From: Hexactinellida sp. DTS-2022
Lineage: Eukaryota; Porifera; Hexactinellida
Length of the DNA stretch: 64,000 nucleotides
Assembly (NCBI GenBank): GCA_028753945.1
Contig: JAPNXP010000017.1
Location: forward strand, 992,001-1,056,000
Direction of reading: 5' to 3'
Shown here: positions 43,238 through 54,803 of the stretch, piece after piece
Layout: each line of letters opens with the position of its first letter
How positions within the stretch are numbered: the first letter of the stretch is position 1
Made by a program: the position numbers and the translations under genes
The notes under the pieces: generated by a model
The model's input: only the letters and a program-made list of their open reading frames with translations
Database searches by the model: none
Told to the model about the DNA's origin: nothing

Positions 43238-44310
43238 GTAAGTTACCAACACTATGTATTTGTTAATTCATAATTTTTATGTTTAATTAACTTTTATTAT
43301 TGTACCTTGGAATTGCTAACTTCATATTATTCATTCTTTAGAGGTAAGTATTGTCATCTGAATTGTATTTTGACCAATATTGTTTATGATATAATTATGG
43401 CTTGAAACACTGTCAATATACATTCCTTTATTCGTCCTATTCAGTCATTTATTATCAGTGATAATGGACTCATTAAAGGGTACTACGCGCCTTGTTACTG
43501 TGCCGACTATACTATACTATAGTGGTCCAGTTCTAATCTTACTGCTTTGGTTAGTTATTACTGGTGCCGACTATACTATAGTTATAGTGTCCCAGTTCAA
43601 ATATTACTGCCTTGGTTAGTTATTCTTCCGTAGCTCATCCACAGAACAGAGTTTAATTAACTAAGAGCCCAAATTTTCGGGATAGGTGTCTCATGGGTTA
43701 CAGATGTGCACCTGGGGTCACGATTTTTGATTAAACATTTTTTGACACATTTTTACACTTGTTTAATGTTAGAAAGGAACAATAAATAGTGCGCGAATAT
43801 TCAATTTATATGCATTCGATAGAGAATATGATTCTACACCTTTTTACAGTGCACGAATTTTCAAATTGAGTTTAGTTTGTGCTACAATTGAGTTACAAGT
43901 TCCCTTTGTTTACTAACACTTCAGTTCAATTGAAAGTGTTTAATCAAATTCTATTGTTTCATCTCGTTATTATAATATTGATTCAACCTGTGAGATTGGT
44001 TAGGCTTCTATTTTCCAATTGAAAACTAAATTTTACATTCCATAACAACGACAGATTATGTGATTATATTCACTTCTGCGAGAATATTCTTGCACAAAGG
44101 ATACACTGACATATTTAATTCTAATTAATTCGCTCTGTGTTTAACTTTTCGAGACGGTTCCAATTAGATTATTGGGGTTATCGAGTGCGCTGAATTCAAA
44201 TATTATAGTGAAATTCAATTTAGATTAATAATTATTGCAAATAATTGAACTTAATTTATTTGGAAGACCACCTATATAAGTGAGTATTGACACCTTGAGG
44301 TGACGATGAC

Positions 44311-44483
44311 CAAGGGCGTAGCCAAGCCAAAATCTAGGGGGGGGGGGGGGGGGGGGGGCAAATGTACAACCAGCGAACGTAGCGAGCGACTTAAAGGGGG
44401 TCTGGGGTTAAACCCCCATAAAATGGCTGAGCTAGGGAGGGGGGCAACTGCCCTCCCCCTGACCCCCCCTCCCCACGCCCATG
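44311..44483. mobile_element. hAT MITE with long poly-G tract, TSD ACGATGAC
   Basis: Ends CAAGGGCGTAGCCAAG and CCCCACGCCCATG. The exact 8-bp direct repeat ACGATGAC lies at 44303-44310 and 44484-44491. A G-run of about 20 starts about 26 bp inside the left end. Confidence 0.85.
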
Positions 44484-44516
44484 ACGATGACATCGTCTAA
44501 AAAAGTGTGTTTTTAC

Positions 44517-44883
44517 CAAGGTTGAAACCGCTCGAACCGAATATCATTATTCATGAATAGTTGCCCTACCGAATACTGATAATGATAATATTTGGTTACG
44601 TCAACCAAATACGAATACTGATGATATTCGGTTGGTAGAACGAATACGAATACCGATAATCTTTGGTTGCCCTAACCGAATACGAATACGTGTAATTAGA
44701 ATATTCGGATGGGAAAACTAAATGAATACTGATTATATTCGCTCGAGAGACCGAATATCGAATAATGATATTCGTTTGGGCAACCGAATAACGAATAATG
44801 ATATCATGTTGGCAACCGAATATCAACTATTCGCGAATATTATTCGGTTCAACCAAATATATCAGTATTCGGTTGCAACCTTG
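44517..44883. mobile_element. hAT-like MITE of ACCGAATA repeats
   Basis: Ends CAAGGTTGAAACCG and CGGTTGCAACCTTG. TSD GTTTTTAC (44509-44516) / ACTTTTAC (44886-44893), 6 of 8, consistent with the uninterrupted array unit. The interior is a degenerate series of ACCGAATAcGAATA / TATTCGGTTG motifs. Confidence 0.7.
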
Positions 44884-45521
44884 AAACTTTTACAATTTTG
44901 TGAATTAAATATTTCGCATGGGTTGGTTGGAGTTGGGTGAACACCCAACACGCACATAAAAAATGCTGAGTCATCACCTATAATATTTTCTCTGAAACTT
45001 GAATATCTCTAGAATTAAGTGAGCTAAATGGAAACTTCCACCACTCCAAGGTTCGCTGCCTTCTGAAACACCTTTCTAAATAATTTAACACCTTCATAGT
45101 GATGATGACATGGCGACAAAGATCCAAAATTGCAGCCGTGCCGACAGCATTTTCCTTGGAGGCACTATCAATTACACAACTAGTAGCCACCAAAGGGAAA
45201 TGTGTCGGTACAGCTGCAATTTGGGATTTTTTTTAACTTGCCATGGCCCTTTTTTAAGAAGAATTTGGTGATGAGAAAAATGTTTAATGCTAGTATAAAT
45301 AATTCTTAAATTTGTAAAAATTAAAGCTTTTATTATCAGTGCTAAAAAAATTAAGGTGAGTAAACCATTGGAGTAAGATAGTGAAAAAATTAAGGCGAAT
45401 AGACCAGTATGGTGAATCAGAAAAATTTAAGTGAATATAGTGTATGATCAAAATTAACTTAATTAGTCAGCGCAAGAATTTATATTTGTTCAATGCTTCA
45501 TTCTATCTTGGTTCTGTAATA

Positions 45522-45625
45522 CAGTAGATGTCGGATATAAGCACACCGGTTATAAGAACCTATCGGATATAAGAACACTATGTTGGAAAACGGTTGCCAT
45601 ATACCCTATATAATATAATTCGAAC
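45522..45625. mobile_element. Truncated pogo-like MITE
   Basis: Starts TA-CAGTAGATGTCGGATATAAG and follows the 60581-60738 copy through GGAAAACGGTTGCCATATACC; the right half is missing. Confidence 0.7.
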
Positions 45626-46284
45626 TTTCCCCACTATGAGAATCCATTGATATACTAATTATTTTATAATCTTATAAAGCAGTTTTGCGACCCCTGGCCC
45701 AGGTAAACACCTGCTCCACACCTATATAAGGAAAACTATAAATACACACAACCAATGCTGAATTCAGTTAATGCTGGTCAACAGTTACAGACTGTATTAA
45801 ACAGTTAACCTGCCTAATAGCAATTAGCAGTGTTAACACGTAATTTATATGAAATAGACAATTAGCAATGCGTTTCTGTAAAATATAATAATTTTATCTA
45901 CAATTTCCAGTATTCGAATGGTAAACGAAAGATTGTATCCGATCCCCGTTTAATAGAATATCTATGATATCTGTAAAATATATGAGTAAATTTTGCTTAA
46001 AACAGCCCATTTAGCTGTTAGCTAATAGCAGTTGCTGTGGCCAGAAATGAGAATAATATTATGTCCTTTAACTCTATCGATCGAGGTACACTTTAATAGT
46101 ATACACCTGTGGATGTGGAAGGATTGATGCTTTTTATATAATGTGTAATAGCTGCAATGTAATTCGCTGACCTGGGCGGACCTGGGGTTGACTAAATTCA
46201 ACCCTAGTTTAACCTGGGCTGTTCGCATTACTTACATTACCCTAGAATTTGTTAGCTAGCCTACATAAATTTATATATTCAAAA
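45626..46284. other. AT-rich DNA, no gene seen
   Basis: Only short AGCTAATAGCA-type repeats; no long frame or TIR pair. Confidence 0.4.
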
Positions 46285-46640
46285 CATAATTGTTGTTTGT
46301 TGTTTGTTTGTTTGTTTGTATGTGTGTTTGTCCAGAATTTATATGAAAGACCATTTGCTATAGCAATCTGAAATTTGCATGCGGGGTAATTTTACACGCT
46401 GACAAAACGATCTATTGGTTTTCGAAACGAAATAACTTGATTATGACGTCATAAAAGCACATACGTATTTGGGAATAACTCACATAAAATGAGACAGACT
46501 AAAAACGATGTATGGGTTTATGACGTCACTTAGGGACAAATTTGGGGTTCAGCTCTTACGATTTTAATTCAGTCGTTACAAAATTTTCTCACATAAAATA
46601 TACTGTATTGCACGTAACATCAAATTTTTATAATTTTCAC
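46285..46640. repeat. Helentron-like 5'-end fragment
   Basis: A TTGTTTG run and TGTGTGTTTGTCCAGAATTT, followed by CTGAAATTTGCATGCGGGG and ACGATCTATTG; the same order of motifs occurs at 56660 and, more diverged, at 62593. Confidence 0.5.
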
Positions 46641-46730
46641 ATTTAATCTGCGCCAGTTAATAACAAAAATGTAACATCCTACTGCTGCCTCACTACACAA
46701 ATTGATATTTGGTGATTTAATCTTCACTTA

Positions 46731-47300
46731 TACAAACGGCCAAAAGTATTTGAACAACAATAATTTGTATTCATACCATTCAAGCTTCTAGCAGGTTAAT
46801 AACATTTGTAGATGCTTCAACATGGATGTTGACATAAAACGATATGTTAACTAAAATAAAATAAGATAATATTTGAATTTACATTTTTATGGCGGTGATA
46901 AACTCATTAACTATATAATTAACTAATTAAATATAGAAGTATGATCATTATGAGGCAATTAGAATACATAAATTCTGATTTCAATTTGAATACCAGATGG
47001 TCGAATTACTCAAAGTATTTAATTTCTAATCATTACGATTATTTTCCACTGAGATACAGCCACATTCCAATTTGTGCCACCTGCCACAAATGGCACGTGG
47101 CAGGGGCACTTATGCCACTTCATGGATATTGGATAAAAATTACTTAAAATCTCCGGTTTATGGAATTTATTACTATAGCAAGTTAGCAACATATTTATAG
47201 TGTTTCAGAGTAGGTTAAACAGACGTTATTACGCTACAAGAAGGATATTGTGTATGGAATAAAATTCCCGTTGTTCAAATACTTTTGGTCGGTTGGTGTA
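46731..47300. mobile_element. Tc1/mariner-like MITE
   Basis: ACGGCCAAAAGTATTTGAAC at the left is answered by GTTCAAATACTTTTGGTCGG at the right, inside TACA / TGTA ends, about 570 bp. The CCAAAAGTATTTGAAC core is typical of Tc1-like TIRs. No transposase frame. Confidence 0.75.
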
Positions 47301-47769
47301 TTATTTTCCAAATTGCATACTTTGATTATTTGATTATTAATCCAGTTTGGCTTCCATCAGTTTAGTTCTATTGGTGATTTACTAATAGCCTACGTCAATT
47401 ACATAAGTACTCTATCCATCATATTACTCTCAATGTTATTACGCTACTGCACCGAATTGTATAGAAAGCCATGTATTATAGAGCAGTAAGTATTATATGC
47501 AGAGAAGCTATACTAACTATACCTCAAGGTGAATATATATGTAGCGGATTTGAAACTTATTATAATGCTTTCAACGTGTTTCGAAAGTCGGAATTTTTTT
47601 AATCTCTAATTTTAGGCTTCATTCAATATAATATTATATAATACAACCAGACCAATTTTTAAAGTAATCAATCGATATTAAATACAGTACACATAATTGC
47701 TTATTATATTTGATCATAACTGATCTAGTGCCGACCACTGCGTAGTGGGCTAGTATAAAATCACTATCT
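47301..47769. other. AT-rich DNA, no gene seen
   Basis: No recognisable feature. Confidence 0.4.
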
Positions 47770-49416
47770 TAATTTTTACTGTAAAGCCGACTATGCTTAT
47801 ATATAGCATAGACTATAGTGGCCCAGTATTGAAATGACTGGTATATTATTATAATTCTAATATTTAGTCCGTATCCTCTCCACAGGACAGAGTTTTATTA
47901 ACTAAGAACTAAAAATTTCAGAATAGGGTTACAGATGTGCACCTGGGGTTACGATTTTTGATAATTTCCATTTCCATCCAAAAAGGTGACAAACTTTTAA
48001 CCAATTAATTTCGATGGATTATCGAGTAGCATTCAATGAATATAAAAGGATTTTCTATCAATTGTTATGTGTGCATTATAGAATGCCTAACATAGGCTGT
48101 AAATGAATTAGTCGACACTCGACAGTATATTCATGCATCCAATCAGTTATTTTTGTTCCATCATTGTTTTCAATTAGTTATTTTTACAGCATTTTATTTT
48201 GGAGGTACGTACTATTAATCAACCAACGACGAAAATATAGTGCCTCCAAAGGATTTGCTGTCGGCACACCTGTCATTTTGGTCGCACCTTTATAGATAAA
48301 GATCGGAAAATTGGCATGTAGTGCGGAGTGCCCGTCTAATTTGCACCTGGGGTAACGATTTTTGATCAAATAATTTTAGCATCTATTTAATCCAATTATG
48401 GCTGATAACATGAAATAATGAATAGTGAGATTGATACAATTTACATCTCTGGTTTTTGAGAATTTATTTTTATTTAAAGCTTTTGGCAGAAATTTGTTTG
48501 AAATTTGTCCATAGTTTCTGCCATAATTGGGGTGCCATCCGAGTCAATCTCCTAATTTTCCTCACACTTGAGATTCAGTAAAACTGTTAAATCTAATTCT
48601 ATTGTTTCAACTTGTAATAAATATATTGATTTAACTTGTTAAATCTTACTCTATTGTTTCAAGTTGCGATAATTATATTGATTCAACTTTACTTTTGAAA
48701 TCGAGTAGGCTTCTATTTTCTAATTGAAAACTAAGATTCGACATTCCATAACAACTTATGTGAGTCAACTTATGCGAAATTATATGATTCTATTTCTTTC
48801 TGCAAGAGTAAGCTTGCACTATTAAATATCATATACAGAAAAACATTCAGAAAGTAAACACCCTGTGGACCAGGGACGTTGCCAGGATTTTTCACCTAGG
48901 GGGGCATAGAAATTGCCAGGGGGGGGGGAACAGTATATTGGTTTTAGATCTAGCAGTTGACGTTACCAAAAACTAGGCGATAAAGATGAAGCTTTCTAGT
49001 TTAATGTCCTGCAAAGTATGAAATGTAGCCTACAAAATCAATACATTAACAATAATTTTTCAACCCCAGCAAATACTACAGCTTAACTACTAGCTATAAT
49101 GACAGTATAAAGTCAATTTTGACAAGTAAAGGTGTATTGTAAAACAGTTGATTAGAAGTTAGAACAAAAGTTTCCAAAATAACGAGGAATATCCTACAAG
49201 CCGCATCTAGATTACTAACAGTCCATTCCTGTCAACCGTACAGGGATTTCAACATTTTGGATGTTCTGTCAAGGCGTACAGGGATGTAATAAATTGTATA
49301 TGGATTACTAGATGGATAAATGTTTGCCGAATAATACATAAAAAATGCCTAATCCTAAAATGTAGCATTTTGTTTTGTGTAAATTAATACCCTATTCAAG
49401 CGTACAGGGATTCTCT

Positions 49417-49754
49417 GTACTACTGTTACGAGATGAGGCCACGTACTAGTATCGAAGACTAGGCGCTCTAGCTGACCCCATCCCGTAAGGATGTTACGTG
49501 TGTGGTTTCGTCCCATTGCAGAGACTCATCAGGAGGGTAACCCTCGACCACCATGCGTACTGACGCACCTCTCGCTCCAGCCCGTAGCTCCTGCGAGTGC
49601 CGTACTGCCCATGTTCTCCATAGTCCTAGACTATGGTTACCAGTCGTACTGCCGGCCTGTGAATACTCACTTACCTATGAGTCTGCCCGTACTGCCACCT
49701 ATAGTCTTTCCCAAGGACTATACTCCTGAAGGCTACAGGTGATATCTATAACAC
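49417..49754 (-). ncRNA. Structured hammerhead-bearing element, copy 2
   Basis: Same order of parts as 3869-4172: a long helix (TTACG 49426-49430 with CGTAA 49484-49488; GATG with CATC), the hammerhead complement, then CGTACTGCC 9-mers at 49556 (one mismatch), 49601, 49645 and 49688, with hairpins CTCGC/GCGAG, CCATAGTC/GACTATGG, ACTCA/TGAGT inside GGC/GCC, and ATAGTC/GACTAT. The middle stems differ in sequence from copy 1 but still pair; linkers and the last hairpin are nearly invariant. Confidence 0.75.
49502..49551 (-). ncRNA. Type III hammerhead ribozyme, copy 2
   Basis: On the minus strand: helix III GUGGU, cleavage-site C (complement of 49546), helix I GAGGG/CCCUC with UUA loop, core CUGAUGA, helix II GUCUC/GGGAC with one U.G pair and loop UGCAAU, then GAA, A15.1 and CCAC. 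It differs from copy 1 at N7 of the core (U for G) and at one helix II position, both compatible with activity. Confidence 0.9.
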
Positions 49755-50064
49755 TACAACTATATAGTATTTCAATATTATCTGCTATCCTAAGTGATTA
49801 TTTTGATTTATGTCAAACTTAATAAGAATAAATAACATGTTCTTATGTATATCTTGACACACATAATAAAATGCTTTTCGTTAGTGTAATACACTGTAAT
49901 TCGTTTCAATATAAGTGTAGATTTACATTTTAGACGAGCGAGCGAAGCGTGCGAGAAAAAAATTTGAGGTGTCTAGGGATCTTGACCAATGTACAGGGGA
50001 AAATTCGAGCTCGTACAGGGATATGACTAAAATGGATTGGAAAGTGTGAATTCATTAAATTGAA

Positions 50065-50134
50065 TTCAATAGCATCAATGAATCAGAGGAATAAAATAGT
50101 TCAATAGCATCAATGAATCAGAGGAATAAAATAG
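50065..50134. repeat. 35-bp perfect tandem duplication
   Basis: TTCAATAGCATCAATGAATC and the next 15 bases are repeated exactly once, between the hammerhead element and the poly-G end of the hAT element. Confidence 0.9.
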
Positions 50135-50350
50135 TTCAATATATTTACCAGGGGGGGGGGGGGGGGCATTGCCCCGGGGCGACGATTTCTACCAGGGGGG
50201 GCATTGCCCCCCTATGCCCCCCCGTGGCGACGTCCCTGCTGTGGACCAGGCAAAATCTTTACTTTTGAGACGTGTTCACTTTTCAAGATTTATCATAAAG
50301 TCTCCTGTCCAATTCTACCTCCAATATTGACTTATAAGTTATCACATATA

Positions 50351-50749
50351 CCTTATTATAGGAAATTAACGCGCCATGTAATTAACGCGAAGGAAATTAA
50401 CGCTCCATGAAATTAACGCGAATTGGAGCTGAACATTTTCAAATACATGAAATTAACGCGAATATATTTTATAAAAAATTTCATGATTATTAATCTCCTG
50501 ATTGAATACTATTATTGTGCCAAAATAGGCTTCCAATCTACTTGATAGACATGGTATATCCTTTCAAACTAATTTCACATCTGAAAATATGTAGCTCGGA
50601 ACTTTGTCATCCATTATACTTTTGCTAAATACGTAGCAGGAAATTAAGGTCATGGAAATTAACGCTCCATGAAATTAACGCGAAGGAAATTAACGCGATT
50701 TGGAGAAATTCGCGTTAATTTCATGGCGCGTTAATTTCCTATAATAAGG
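50351..50749. mobile_element. TA-flanked MITE with AAATTAACGCG iterons
   Basis: CCTTATTATAGGAAATTAAC at the left and its reverse complement at the right, TA on both sides. Nine or more copies of AAATTAACG(C/CG) in both orientations. 399 bp. Confidence 0.8.
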
Positions 50750-51810
50750 TAATCTAATGAAGCCACATCATGAATTATTTGTGCATTCACACAAGTGTGA
50801 AAACATAGTTGCCACTTAGCCTCCAGAAAGTTCGTCTCAAACAGATCAAATAATACACCAACATGGCTAAAAAATCCTCCAAAAATTATGTATTTATTTT
50901 TGAGGTCATATCCTAAACAATTTGGACAATTGAGACCAGATTAGGTGTTCACATTTCACTTTTCAGAGGTGTTCAGAAGTTGTAGGGTAAATACTGTTTA
51001 AAACAATGGGAAAAATTTAGGACCGATAAAAAGTATTCGTATATTGGAGCTGTTCATTTATGGAAGGTGTTCACTTTTGGAGGATTACTGTATATTATAC
51101 TGACTTATTTAATTCCAATTAATTCTAATGTATTTAACTTATAGAGACGCTTCCAATTTGTTTATAGGGGTTATCGAGTATGCTGAATTCAAAATTGTGG
51201 GAAATTCATTTTAAATTACTATTTATTCCAAATAATTAAACTTAATAAATGTAAGTTGACAATGGAATTGGTGTTAAATTATTGATAATTATAATATTTA
51301 TTTATACTAATTACTAATTAGCTAAATATCTTTAATCTTAGAGATGATACAAGATAGAAACAAACTTCCAATTTATCAATTGTTCCTTACGGCGGGAAAC
51401 ACCTTTACAAATTAGTCTTAACACCTTGAGGTGATGATGACATCGATAAAAAATGTGTTTTCAATTTTGTAAAATTATGTTTCGAATGTGTTGGTTGGCG
51501 TGGGTGAACACCCAACATGCACAGAAACAATGCTGACTCATGAGTCATCACCGATTATATTCTACTGAAACTTGAATATCTCTGAAATGAAGTGAGCTAA
51601 AGGAAACTTCCGACACACTTAGGGTCGTTACCTTTCGTAACATCTTTATAGTGATGATGACATGACAAAAAAATAAAACTACAGCTTTGCCGACAGCATT
51701 TCCTCTCCTTTTGGAGTCACTATCAATCTTTCAGCCACCAAAAAATAGTGCCTTTAAATGAACATGCTGTCAGCATAGCTGTAATTTTAGATTTTTTGGG
51801 TTTATTTGTC

Positions 51811-53254
51811 TGCGAACGACGTTTTCAGAGTTTCATGGAATATTGTGGCACCAAACTGACCCAAAAATTACGAAAAATGTAAAATATATGAACACTTTTG
51901 TTAGAGTTAAGTCTTATCGACATTGTATTAACATTGCAACCAATTCGTTTATTAGTTTTTGAATGAAAAATTGTTCACGCGACCCACATATAGCAAAATT
52001 AATTATTTTGAGTTGTCGAAGTGGGCCTTCAAGTGGCAGAATATAGAATTTGATTGAAGGCTAAAGCGTTGTCCCTAAGCTACACCAATCAGTAGCTCAT
52101 GTTGTTTAAACTGATTAAAATATTTCTAGAAAGTTAGAGCTAAGCACTACCTCGTTTAGATCCGAAGTTAGATTTTATCAGCATCATCATTTATTGCTAC
52201 ATGCCACCACCATATATGGGCATTTAATTTATATTATGGCAACCTTGTATTGGACAGGCTCAATTATACATTCAGTCGTTTGGAAATGAGATATTGATGT
52301 GGTTAGTAATTTAGAGCTAGCTAAGCTTTAGAGACTATATTTCAGAGTTTGAAAATTGCTGTGCTTACAAAGTTGTCGCATTTCTATGCCCATTTATGGT
52401 CCAAACAGAGGAATGGCGTGATATGCTCATTTTGAGTATCAAAATTGTTTAAAAAGTCGGGTTTGTGATTTCATGTGCCGTGGGATTTATTTTAATGATG
52501 TTTGTTGAGGAGTTATCATCTGAATTATGAAATATGCCCCAATTATAGTTTATATGGACCTTAACTCGGAGAAATTGAATATTTTCATTAATTACTGTGT
52601 TATTCCTAATTGGTACAACATAAAGAGTCTCAATAACCATAAATGTTTTAATAATAAACTGTAGAACATTTTTACCCCTCTTGCGGTGATAAAAGTGTAC
52701 AAATATAGTAGTAAACTGAACAAAATCGATCATAACTGTGAAAATAATACTTATAGTCCCAATTCCAAACGATGACCTTCACAAAATTATTTAAACCAAA
52801 ATTTGGATTACACATTTAACTCTGGTAAATTCCATATTTATTTGAGTTCCGTAGCGTCAACCAATTTATCATGCAGAAGCTTAATCCTGGGTTAGTTAAT
52901 AGCATTAATAATTAGTTGACATAACTTGGCTCCCAAATAGCAACATATTGAACTGAATTAAGTATAAGTATAATTTACAAGTCACAGGTTTAACTTGCGG
53001 TATTTATTTTTGAGTGATTTTTTGAGGAGGGTAAGTCCGGGAATTGGCGTTTAATTGTGTTGCGTAGTGTCTAATAAGAACAAACATAGGTCGCACAGCG
53101 ACTTTGTGAGAGAGTGATCCGCCGCGAACTGTGTTACACCTTTGAGCCAATTTTCTATTTTCACTGTAATTTGGCGTTTAGATCTTAATAAAATTGAAAC
53201 TTTATTTTGATTAACACATCGTGTGAGGTCTTTCGATTTAATTATAGGAACAAT
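51811..53254. other. AT-rich DNA with one weak frame
   Basis: A 94-codon minus-strand frame (52449-52733) has no domain I recognise and AT-driven composition; I do not call it a gene. GC-rich GTGAGAGAGTGATCC sequence at 53085-53125 matches the Helentron-like fragment near 39030 in inverted orientation. Confidence 0.4.
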
Positions 53255-53465
53255 GCAGGCCGGTATCAAGCCCATTATTGTTGGTGGAGCAAAGTGACGT
53301 CACTTTATTGACTTGAAATTTGAAAACACCAATGAGTATTCCTTTACTCTTTTACTCTATGTTTGAAGTTACTCACCTATGCTGCTCCTATGCCGCACTT
53401 GTTCCATCAATGCCGCACCTATGGTTGTGGGTGACTGAATTGTGGTGCCCGAATATTTATGTGGT
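53255..53465. repeat. Second copy of the kinase-intron repeat
   Basis: Matches 32945-33180 through CAAGCCCATTATTGTTGGT, TTATTGACTTGAAA, TATGGTTGTGGG and GTGGTGCCCGAATATTTATG. Confidence 0.7.
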
Positions 53466-53688
53466 TACCTAAATATTATATTTTTCACCTTGACGAATTT
53501 GATTCGAATTTTTGATTGGCTGCAGTTTTATTGAATATGCCTCCTAAACGGAAGCCAGGCATTCAGGGGAGGGATGGGTTCAGAAATTAAGCTCAGCTTT
53601 GGTTTGCTATAGCGAGCTTCCTGTTGCTATACGAAATAAAGGGTCGGAGAGTGAAACTGCTTTTAGAACAGAAAGAATACCGGTCAAA

Positions 53689-54265
53689 CAGAGATGCAGC
53701 GGTCCCGAAAATTAATTGACCGAACCGGTCCAGACCGCACACTTAAAATCTTGGACCGATTCGGACCGATCTTTATTCTGAGTAAACATTAAAGCAGTGG
53801 TTCCCTACCTGGGGTCCACAAGATCTCAAAATTGTCTTACGGTCAATGGGAGGCGGTCAACAGAATGTCTAATATTTGCTATAGGGGGTCCACAGTTGAA
53901 AAAGTTTGGGATTCGCTGCATTTAAGCATTCTATTTGGATGATTTTTATAGATTAATTTCCATAATACGTATATCCATTCCTTATTAGTTATACTATTAG
54001 AGACATAAATATACTTTGGTTTAAAGTAATTGTAATAGACTGTTGATACTCGACGATAATGTATCAGCATTGTTATAGTATATCACTGTTATCGAAAATT
54101 TGAAAGGTTTATCAATTTTAAAAAAATTCTAATTCCTAGCTAGCCATAGTCATTCAACGGTCTGGATCATATAGTGCATGGTGACAAACAAAGTCACGGA
54201 CCGGGACCGTTGGTCCGTTCGGTTGCAGTCTGGACCGCGGTTTGGTCGGGACTGCGGCATCTCTG
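53689..54265. mobile_element. hAT element (577 bp)
   Basis: CAGAGATGCAGCGGTCCCG at the left, CGGGACTGCGGCATCTCTG at the right. Degenerate TSD CGGTCAAA / CAGTCAAG (6 of 8). Repeated GGTCCAGACCG / GGACCGATTCGGACCG blocks inside. Confidence 0.75.
53795..53918. mobile_element. Nested hAT (Charlie-like) MITE
   Basis: CAGTGGTTCCCTACCTGGGG at the left and AAAGTTTGGGATTCGCTG at the right. TSD CATTAAAG / CATTTAAG (7 of 8). It lies inside the 53689-54265 element. A related fragment occurs near 62365-62415. Confidence 0.8.
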
Positions 54266-54273
54266 CAGTCAAG

Positions 54274-54795
54274 CTGAAATTTATTGAGCTGCTATTTCTA
54301 TGAGAATTTGAATTTCCCAGACAAATTACATTGTGTAACATTATTATTAAGGGGACTTTTAAAACAAGTTTCTTTCTAATCCATTGTTAATAGTGGTTAA
54401 TCAAGTTTTTAGCTCTGTAAATATACTAAATTTGGTGTAATTTTGCAGTGGGGGAATAGCTCACTTTGGTTGACTTTATAAATTGGATTTAACTTACAAT
54501 ATTTAATGCAGCTTTTTCTTGTATAAGCTTCTGGCTCCTGATACCTATTATTGACATTTTGACAAAAGTTTTAATTTATTAACAAACTTGGGTACGTATT
54601 ACCGTCAAATTTTGGACAGAACTAAGTTTGAATCAAAATTTAATCTGTAAGACTTACATGTGGCTTTTTCAAGAATAGTTGGGTGTCGAAAGCTTGAATT
54701 ACAAATGATATAACATATTATTACAAGTCAAGATGTGTTCACAAATTAAAATAACTGATTAAGTGAGTTTTTAACTATTGTGACAGAAAAAGTTA
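54274..54795. other. AT-rich DNA, no gene seen
   Basis: Nothing recognised. Confidence 0.4.
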
Positions 54796-54803
54796 TTTTC
54801 AAC

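Larger units (their letters stand above)
43496..45238. repeat. Single diverged copy of the array unit
   Basis: Begins with two copies of the 60-bp minisatellite (43496-43620), continues through CTTCCGTAG, GTGCACCTGGGGTCACGATT, the AACAACGACAGATTATGTG block and ACACCTTGAGGTGA, and ends in the hairpin (AATTGCAGCCGTGCCGACAG / GTCGGTACAGCTGCAATT). It is interrupted by two MITEs (44311-44483 and 44517-44883). It shows the full unit outside the array. Confidence 0.85.
49224..50048. mobile_element. Relative of the 3.8-kb hammerhead-bearing TIR element
   Basis: Ends CATTCCTGTCAACCGTACAG and a decayed GGATTGGAAAGTGTG. Several GTACAGGGAT motifs and the GACGAGCGAGCG..GTGCGAG block match 3835-4454. Terminal identity is lower than in the first copy. 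Confidence 0.6.
48871..50238. mobile_element. hAT element (1.37 kb), TSD CTGTGGAC
   Basis: Ends CAGGGACGTTGCCA and TGGCGACGTCCCTG. The exact 8-bp repeat CTGTGGAC lies at 48863-48870 and 50239-50246. G-runs lie near both ends (48920, 50152). It carries no transposase frame; its core is the hammerhead-bearing element. Confidence 0.9.
48836..51090. mobile_element. pogo-like MITE enlarged by nested insertions
   Basis: TA on both sides. The left end CAGAAAAACATTCAGAAAGT and right end ACTTTTGGAGGATTACTG are imperfect inverted repeats followed by AAACACC / GGTGTT. It hosts the hAT element 48871-50238 and the MITE 50351-50749. Further AAGTGTTCAC-like motifs occur in between. Confidence 0.65.
47770..51810. 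repeat. Second diverged array-unit copy, split by nested insertions
   Basis: The left part (47770-48835) has ACTATAGTGGCCCAGTATTG, GATGTGCACCTGGGGTTACG, a partial hairpin near 48190-48280 and TTCAACTTGTAATAA. The right part (51093-51810) resumes with TATACTGACTTATTTAATTC and runs to the terminal hairpin (51675-51795). Between them is the TA-flanked insertion 48836-51090. Confidence 0.8.

Noticed and set aside
44272..44500. Proline- and glycine-rich frames on both strands.
   Set aside because: They translate the poly-G/poly-C part of a hAT MITE with readable TSD.
52449..52733. 94-codon minus-strand frame.
   Set aside because: No domain or codon signal, no TATA or splice context; consistent with chance in AT-rich DNA.
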